Assembly (NCBI GenBank): GCA_051846895.1
Contig: JBPYCQ010000015.1
Coordinates: 1 to 58,077 of the forward strand
From: CALKAL01 sp051846895
Lineage (GTDB): Bacteria > Bacillota > Bacilli > Bacillales > Alkalibacillaceae
Length of the DNA stretch: 58,077 nt
Direction of reading: 5' to 3'
The notes beneath the pieces are model-generated. The model made no database searches, had not been told where the DNA came from, and saw nothing but the letters and a program-made list of their open reading frames with translations. Made by a program: the position numbers and the translations under genes. Positions 52,594-58,077 of the stretch are shown here, piece by piece. Numbering within the stretch: position 1 is the stretch's first letter; every line of letters starts with the position of its first letter.

Positions 52594-53370
52594 TTAATAC
52601 TGATTCAGCAGTCCTTTTTCCATCGCGATTTTCTCACATTTTAAATAAATGATTATTCCTGCAATAAGATAAACTAGCGAGTTCGCAATAAGAATGGTGT
52701 AATCCGTCCAAGCAAAGTCTGACCAACCGTAATTTTGAATCATGACATGGCGAACCATATCTACCCCTTTCACGAATGGGCCGAATGCTAATACTGGTGC
52801 AACAGATAAAGGGACGAACGTTAATCCCATTAAAATGAACTGTAAAATCTGTAAGAATGATTGAATTTGTTTAAATATGACACATAATCCTGCGATCATA
52901 TACCCGGTTCCGATAATACTGACTAACGTAATCAATAGGAGTGGTACAACAATTGTCGGTTTAAGATTCAGCCACTGCCCTGCCGTTAGCATTGATAAAA
53001 ATAATAGTGCGGTAATAATAATACTATAAATGAATAAATTACCTAGAAACCTTGATAGTAAGATTCGCCACATCCCTTTTGGTGACATATATAACTGCTC
53101 TAACGTTCCACGGGTCGCCTCAAGCATAATCACAAAGCCAACATCTTGTAAGGCCATCAACGTTAAAAACCAGAAGACGTAGCTGACGATAGCGTACTGA
53201 ATATTCATATCAGCTTGTGATGGATCCCCGATTGCATGAATCCCTAACAGCATCGCTAAAAATATAAAGTAAAAAGTAAAAATCATACTCAATGTATTTG
53301 GAAAATATCTTTTTAATTCAATAAATTCTTTTCTCGTATTGGCACGAACTAAATTAAGAAACGACGACAT
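52594..53370 (-). CDS. ABC-2 type permease
   Basis: About 258 residues from the ATG at 53370 (an ATG at 53382 is also possible). Six spans with the ABC-2 pattern: ANTRKEFIELKRYFPN before span 1 and EATRGTLEQLYMSPKG after span 2. Its start overlaps the ATPase gene. Exporter of an unknown compound; a regulator pair is encoded divergently. Confidence 0.88.
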   Translation of the reverse strand: MSSFLNLVRANTRKEFIELKRYFPNTLSMIFTFYFIFLAMLLGIHAIGDPSQADMNIQYAIVSYVFWFLTLMALQDVGFVIMLEATRGTLEQLYMSPKGMWRILLSRFLGNLFIYSIIITALLFLSMLTAGQWLNLKPTIVVPLLLITLVSIIGTGYMIAGLCVIFKQIQSFLQILQFILMGLTFVPLSVAPVLAFGPFVKGVDMVRHVMIQNYGWSDFAWTDYTILIANSLVYLIAGIIIYLKCEKIAMEKGLLNQY

Positions 53371-54325
53371 CTTCTTCACCATCCTTGATTAACTTTAAAA
53401 ATGCTTGCTCAAAGTCGACTGTTGCTCGGTCAATTTTTTCAAGTTTCGTAGCTTCACTTTTTAAAATATCCATAATTTTATATAGGTCATCTTCTTGCTC
53501 TAATGTGACGTTTAGCTGATCATCAACAAGCTCGTATATTGGAAAATGGTCATCTAACAATTGAATTTGTTTTTCTGTTAACTCGTCACCTAATTTAAAT
53601 GAATACGCCCTCGTTTCAAATAACTTCAACAAGTTCTCTACTTTCTCATCAGCGATAACTTTGCCTTTATTTATAATCACTGTACGTTCACATAGGTCTT
53701 GAACGACAGGCATGTCATGGGTACTAATAATAATCGTTTTTCCATTTTCCTGTACGATTTCTTTTAATAACTCCCTAACTTCATAACTCGTTTCGACATC
53801 TAGACCGAGTGTTGGCTCGTCAAGTAGTAGTACTTCACTTTCCGCAAGTAATGCTACTGCAATCGCAAGCTTCTGCTGCATGCCTCGTGACAAATTACTA
53901 ACGATTTCATTCTCTTTTTCTTTTAAATTAAATTGCTTCAGTAAATGGTCAATTTTGCCTTGAACCGATTTACGTGAAGCACCACGATTCCCGGCAAAAT
54001 ATTCTAGATTTTCTCGTACCGTTAATCGCCAATATAAGTTTCGATTTCCTTCTAATACGGCACTTATATAACGCAACGCCTTAAGCCGGTCTTCCCTTAC
54101 GTCACAACCGTTAATAAAAACGTCACCTTCGTTCGCTTTTAAAAGGCCGCAAATCGTTTTAATCGTCGTTGTTTTCCCTGCCCCATTCGGTCCTAATAGA
54201 CCAAGAATTTCACCTTTATAAACATCAAAACTGACTCCATCGACAGCTTTGATTTTTTCTTTTGTTTTTCTTTTTTTATAAATCTTATGTATTCCTTTTA
54301 CTTCAATAATTTTCTCTCGTTCCAA
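53354..54325 (-). CDS. ABC transporter ATP-binding protein
   Basis: 323 residues. Walker A GPNGAGKTT (about 43-51), signature LSRGMQQK, Walker B VLLLDEPTLGLD, switch STHDMP. A C-terminal extension of about 90 residues is typical of drug- or polymer-exporting ABC-2 ATPases. It pairs with the overlapping permease gene. The reading direction is divergent from the XRE gene, with an inverted repeat between them. Confidence 0.92.
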   Translation of the reverse strand: MEREKIIEVKGIHKIYKKRKTKEKIKAVDGVSFDVYKGEILGLLGPNGAGKTTTIKTICGLLKANEGDVFINGCDVREDRLKALRYISAVLEGNRNLYWRLTVRENLEYFAGNRGASRKSVQGKIDHLLKQFNLKEKENEIVSNLSRGMQQKLAIAVALLAESEVLLLDEPTLGLDVETSYEVRELLKEIVQENGKTIIISTHDMPVVQDLCERTVIINKGKVIADEKVENLLKLFETRAYSFKLGDELTEKQIQLLDDHFPIYELVDDQLNVTLEQEDDLYKIMDILKSEATKLEKIDRATVDFEQAFLKLIKDGEEDVVVS

Positions 54326-54409
54326 AATCTTGCACCTCTTTCTTCAATTTTTATTAATTATACCAATAGTTAAAATATTTTCATAACAGTCTTTAGTGTG
54401 GTTTTCATT

Positions 54410-54425
54410 TCAGTCTCTAGACTGA
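54410..54425. promoter_or_regulatory. Inverted repeat between ABC and XRE genes
   Basis: TCAGTC-TCTA-GACTGA, a 6-4-6 palindrome in the shared upstream region; a fitting operator for the XRE protein encoded next to it. Confidence 0.45.
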
Positions 54426-54472
54426 TATTAATGTGAACATGACAAAAATTATATTTATTTTGACTATTATAG

Positions 54473-54501
54473 TTGTCATTTTGACTAATATTATATATAA
54501 T
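54473..54501 (+). promoter_or_regulatory. Promoter of the XRE-DUF3169 unit
   Basis: TTGTCA, 17-base spacer, TATAAT, 25 bases before the XRE start codon. Near consensus. It lies inside a longer open frame, which is one reason for choosing the later start. Confidence 0.75.
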
Positions 54502-54525
54502 ACTCACCAAGAGGAGGTAAGCCCT

Positions 54526-54729
54526 TTGAAAAATCGATTAAAAGAATTAAGAGCGCGCGAAAGTTTAAACCAAACCCAACTTGCAAAGCGAGCACACATT
54601 TCTAGGCAGACAGTCAGCTTAATAGAACGTGGAGAATATATGCCTTCTTTGTTGATTGCGGTAAGAATTGCTCGCGTATTCAATGAACCTGTTGAAAATG
54701 TATTTTTAATTGAGGAGGAAGAACAATGA
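54526..54729 (+). CDS. Small XRE-family regulator
   Basis: 67 residues from the TTG at 54526 (GAGGAGGTAAGCCC upstream). Almost the whole protein is the helix-turn-helix: LKELRARESLNQTQLAKRA, then ISRQTVSLIERGEYMPSL, as in the short YozG/YgzD-like XRE group. Such proteins are usually paired with a membrane protein that modulates them; here its stop overlaps the DUF3169 start (ATGA). Confidence 0.88.
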   Translation: MKNRLKELRARESLNQTQLAKRAHISRQTVSLIERGEYMPSLLIAVRIARVFNEPVENVFLIEEEEQ

Positions 54730-55409
54730 AAAACCTTTGGAGTGTTATTACTTTCATTTTCTTAATTATTATTTTCGGGATTGATCGGTGGAAGGATGGA
54801 ATCATTTTAAACCAATTGATTGATTCTTATCATATCGTTATATTCGTACTAAATGTTGTTGGTCTATTGTTTTTAGTCTACGGTTTCATATTGTGGAATA
54901 AGGTAAAGAAACTAAACGAACAAACCGTTTCAGTTGAAAATGAAGATGAACACAATGTTAATAAAGAAAAAACATTTGCGACTATGTCACTCTATTTCAG
55001 TATTTCCACGACTATCTTTCTTTTTGCATTAGCTACAGGATTTATCGTATTAAGAGACGACCAGCCAGGAATCGTCCTTATCGCTTTTGTATTATTAGCC
55101 GCCTCATACATTGCCAAACAGATGTTAGCCGTCCTAGCTGTTCGAATATACCCTGAACGTAAGCTAAACGAGATTAAAAGCACCGAAGAATTTTTTGACA
55201 GAATGGATGACGGGGAAAGGTACGTCATGTTCAAAGCGTATTACAAAGCCTACAACATTGTTCGGCCATTGTTATTTACAGCCATCATGGCGTCTGCTAT
55301 TTATTCTGCTGTAACAGGTGTATCGCAAATTTTCTCCATCATTTTTATGGCCATAATGTTAGTATTAATAGATTCGATTTATATTAAAACAGTTAAAGAA
55401 AATGCTTAA
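54726..55409 (+). CDS. DUF3169-like membrane protein
   Basis: 227 residues, six spans in three pairs (about 7-22/34-54, 80-100/108-130, 180-200/203-222) with an acidic loop between. DUF3169 proteins commonly follow a small XRE gene, as here, and are thought to act on it, though this is not shown. GGAGGAAGAACA precedes the ATG. Its role may be to control the divergent ABC-2 exporter. Confidence 0.75.
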   Translation: MKNLWSVITFIFLIIIFGIDRWKDGIILNQLIDSYHIVIFVLNVVGLLFLVYGFILWNKVKKLNEQTVSVENEDEHNVNKEKTFATMSLYFSISTTIFLFALATGFIVLRDDQPGIVLIAFVLLAASYIAKQMLAVLAVRIYPERKLNEIKSTEEFFDRMDDGERYVMFKAYYKAYNIVRPLLFTAIMASAIYSAVTGVSQIFSIIFMAIMLVLIDSIYIKTVKENA

Positions 55410-55428
55410 TTAAAGGTGGAGAAAACAT

Positions 55429-55896
55429 TTGGACTTAGTGTTTAAAACGAATCAAGGTGTATTTAATTATCGAGTAGCAGCCGTATGGATTGAACAGGAG
55501 CATATCCTCATTCACAGACAAGCACATGATAACCATTGGGCTCTTCCAGGAGGTCGAGTGAAGCTTCTAGAAGACTCTAAGACTACTATTGAAAGGGAAA
55601 TTAGAGAAGAACTTGACGAAGAGGTACAAGCGAATCAACTACTCAGGATGACTGAGAACTTTTTTGAATACGAGAATAACAAATTTCACGAAATGGGTCT
55701 GTACTATTTAGTAAAACCAATCGACAACACGAAGTTGATTAATCAAGAAGAGTTTTACGGTTTGGAAGGAAAAAGTCTTATATATAAATGGGTGCCAATT
55801 GCAGAGCTTGACCAAATCGAGCTTTATCCTGAATTTTTAAGAACAAAACTAAAGCAACTACCAACAGCGACCGAGCATTTGATAGTTGAACAGTAA
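55429..55896 (+). CDS. Nudix hydrolase
   Basis: 155 residues, TTG start after GGTGGAGAAAAC. The Nudix box begins at GGRVKLLEDS and ends REIREELDEE (G-x5-E-x7-RE-U-x-EE), with Asp where the usual Gly stands. It hydrolyses a nucleoside diphosphate-linked substrate that cannot be told from sequence. It is 19 bases after the DUF3169 gene, perhaps in the same transcript. Confidence 0.88.
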   Translation: MDLVFKTNQGVFNYRVAAVWIEQEHILIHRQAHDNHWALPGGRVKLLEDSKTTIEREIREELDEEVQANQLLRMTENFFEYENNKFHEMGLYYLVKPIDNTKLINQEEFYGLEGKSLIYKWVPIAELDQIELYPEFLRTKLKQLPTATEHLIVEQ

Positions 55897-55903
55897 GGGA
55901 TTG

Positions 55904-55952
55904 CACCGAGGAGATATGAGGTTTAGTAGACCTCTTGCCTTGGTGTTTTTTT
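55904..55952 (+). terminator. Terminator after the Nudix gene
   Basis: CACCGAGG...CCTTGGTG with inner GAGGT/ACCTC, then seven T residues. Confidence 0.88.
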
Positions 55953-55976
55953 ATACTATTAGCAGCAATATTTTAG

Positions 55977-56465
55977 TCATTTATTTAATAATAAATGTAA
56001 TTTCCTATCATTAATATCATCTAAATAAAAATATCTTTTATTTATTTTAGCTATAGCGTATGGCGAAAAACCATAAATCTCAAAATATGTTAATTTATTA
56101 AGTTCATCATTATTCACAACGTTCTCACTAAGTGAAAATATCTCTTGTGTAAAAAGCTTCTTTTCATTTATGTAAAAATCAATGACAAATATTCTTTTTT
56201 CTATATTTGATTGATAGATTTTTTTCTTACTATGTATATTAACAGAAGGATAGAACAACCTTTTTAAGTATTCTACTTCTTCTTTATTCGTAAAAGCTTT
56301 AACATCTTCATTATGAGAGGTAATAGATATTTTATCTATATCCTCGTAATTATTAATTATGTTTAGCATCTTTTCTCTAGTATCTCTTTCAATCGTTAAT
56401 TGAATAGTGATAAGAATAGAAATAAGCGATAAAGATACGATTAATATTTTCCTTGAATTCGGCAA
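55977..56465 (-). CDS. Hypothetical protein, possible orphan partner of the RHS gene
   Basis: 162 residues, TTG start after GGGAGTGG. An N-terminal span or uncleaved signal (about 6-25) is followed by a Lys- and Asn-rich soluble domain with strands (KRIFVIDFYINEKKLF). Not recognised. It is more A/T-rich than most neighbours, as are many RHS-linked genes. It directly follows the RHS gene, the place where immunity genes lie, but the toxin end is missing (see the RHS gene), so this role is an inference. Confidence 0.6.
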   Translation of the reverse strand: MPNSRKILIVSLSLISILITIQLTIERDTREKMLNIINNYEDIDKISITSHNEDVKAFTNKEEVEYLKRLFYPSVNIHSKKKIYQSNIEKRIFVIDFYINEKKLFTQEIFSLSENVVNNDELNKLTYFEIYGFSPYAIAKINKRYFYLDDINDRKLHLLLNK

Positions 56466-56547
56466 AATACCACTCCCTCAAAACTTTTTGTTATTCATAG
56501 TGAGTATTTCTTACAAGGCTTTTGAAGTAATTTACATATTAACAGGA

Positions 56548-58077
56548 TTATATCATAACATACGCATAAACGTTATGTGACAACAGCTTGCCTGTTGATC
56601 CACCATAACTATCGGCATTAAGGAATCGTCCCCATTCTGGGTTATAATACCTTGCATTTAAATAATATAAGCCCGTCTCAGAATCGTAACGATAGCCGCG
56701 GTAACGATAAGGGTTCTTTTCACCAATCGTATCAGCTAAGTCTCCACTAATGGATACGATATTACCCCATGTATCATATTGATAACTGACAACCTTTGTG
56801 CCGTATTGATCGTACAACCCTATCATATCACCTTGGATGTTTTTGATGTAGTAGTATTCCTCCCCATTAAGATTCATACTAACTAAATCACCGTTGGCAT
56901 CATACGTGTAATAAATCTCATCGACACCATTTGTTTCATGGGTGACAAGGGATCCTTCAAGCGTATACGTTGTGATAACACCATTGACTTCTTTTTGCGT
57001 ACGATAGCCTCCATCATTATAGCGGTAACTTGTCTCTAGACCATTTCCTGATATCCCAGCTAAACGGTCGCCAAAGGTCCAGTTGTACGTATAACCATTA
57101 TAGCTTATTGGATTTCCTAAATTATCATACTCAATGGTTTGTCCATTATAAGACGTTAGTTGATCAAGCCAATTGGTATTTTCATAAAGATAAATATTCG
57201 TTTGACGATCACTTCCAGTTAAATCAGCTGTTGACTCCGTATAAGCGTACTCTTTCTTAGATTGAAGATTTCCGCCATTATCGTACTCATAAATGATCGT
57301 CTGATCTAATACGCCATTATTTTCCCGTATTAATTGATTTAACTCATCATAAACGTACGTTATGGTTTGGCCATTTTGGGTAATCGTACGAATATTTCCG
57401 TTCTCATCATAATCATAGGTAATTACATCACCATTATTATTTATGGTGTCAATTTGACCTGTTGTTGAACCAGTTCCATAGCCACCCTGTCCATAAGTAA
57501 AGGTGGTCTCAAACATGGTATTCCCTGTATATAGTGAGCGGGTATCAAGTCTTCCTAAATCATCATAGGCATAATGCACATGATTTAATCGTCCTTGGTT
57601 ATAAATAGACTGTATATCCGTATCGGATAAGGCAACGGTTGAATAAGTAAATTGCTCCATATAACCATTAAGCGAATCATCGCCATTCACGTTAGTACCT
57701 AATTTCGTAATCGTACCTGTGAAGTCCTTCCAATCATTTAACGTTGTTGTTAATTTTTCATCGTTTAAGAACATCGTTAAAGTTAAAGTTCCGTCTATAT
57801 TTTCATTCCACTTGAATGACGCAAACATCCATTCATTTATTGGCACATTATGATTGGAAGTGAGTACGGTATTCATGGTCCCATCACTTGCTCGCGTGTA
57901 TAAACTAAGTTTATCATTTCGATCTAGGTAAAGAGTGAATAAACCACTTGCGACTTCATTATTCGATAGAATATGACGAATAGTCCCTGACTCGGTTGTT
58001 TTAAACCAGACAGACATAGAGCCTTCTTCGTCTTTTAAACCAAGGTCAAATGTGTGTGTTGGTAAGTTGTCAGCTCC
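56548..58077 (-). pseudogene. RHS/YD-repeat protein, 3' part, truncated at its C-terminus
   Basis: 510 codons in the window; the frame is still open at the right edge. Residues near the edge form a LamG/concanavalin-like domain (SVWFKTTESG; WMFASFKW). YD repeats follow (YDDLGRLDTRS, YDENGNIRTITQNG, YDELNQLIREN), then the RHS-core end YRYRGYRYDSETGLYYLNAR and FLNADSY. The frame breaks inside the YAY-MNNPVNM motif: one extra T gives VYAYVMI and stop. Without it the motif reads correctly for a few codons, then a TAA stops it where the variable toxin domain should begin. Confidence 0.85.

Overview
The window comes from a low-GC, spore-forming member of the Bacillaceae. Four things support this: strong GGAGG-type ribosome sites; a gamma-type small acid-soluble spore protein and a PdaA spore-cortex deacetylase; a PerR regulator; and gene order that matches several Bacillus subtilis neighbourhoods (rrn-ygxA-ygzB-perR-ygaF-gsaB-ygaE-ygaD-ygaC-sspE-mutY-yfhP, yfhH-recX, yfjP/pdaA, and yfkF...yfkH-yfkI-yfkJ). 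Na+-coupled carriers suggest, but do not prove, a halotolerant or alkaliphilic relative.

Layout. 1-8345: 5' end of a 16S rRNA gene on the minus strand with tandem promoters, then ygxA, ygzB, perR, a cobalamin adenosyltransferase/2-hydroxyacid dehydrogenase pair, a Bcp peroxiredoxin, a K+ channel, gsaB and a ygaE-like exporter. 8343-15054: an ABC exporter, a nucleotide phosphatase, sspE, mutY, yfhP, yfhH and recX. 15178-19019: a structured leader before a GNAT gene, an XRE regulator and a yxlEFG-like ABC module. 19230-25884: a tartrate/D-malate-type dehydrogenase, an MFS carrier, a GntR regulator and a TAXI-TRAP uptake system, read as one carboxylate-use locus with cre-like and palindromic operators. 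25978-34509: a type IV pilus locus (pilB-C-A-D-M-N-O on minus, three divergent minor-pilin genes on plus). 34557-51461: repair, cell-wall, transport, phosphatase, lipid, SRAP, HAD and mreBH genes. 51586-58077: a GNAT enzyme, an ABC-2 exporter facing an XRE/DUF3169 pair, a Nudix hydrolase, and the broken 3' end of an RHS-repeat gene.

The most striking structure is not a gene. Seven intergenic spaces (661-892, 10262-10506, 11481-11691, 19100-19162, 35544-35879, 40634-40885, 52095-52495) are filled with tandem repeats. Their sequences differ, but the period is 21 bp in every array, with only three small breaks of phase. 21 bp is both two helical turns and seven codons. Six arrays follow the stop codon or terminator of a gene, and none touches a core promoter. 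Three of them share one sequence family (TTTGARCAAT), and two others share the word TATCGAC. Their 7-residue-repeat reading frames look like by-products. The second item of note is the leader at 15213-15392: it has tRNA-like arms and mutually exclusive terminator and antiterminator pairings, and the terminator stem contains the ribosome site of the GNAT gene.
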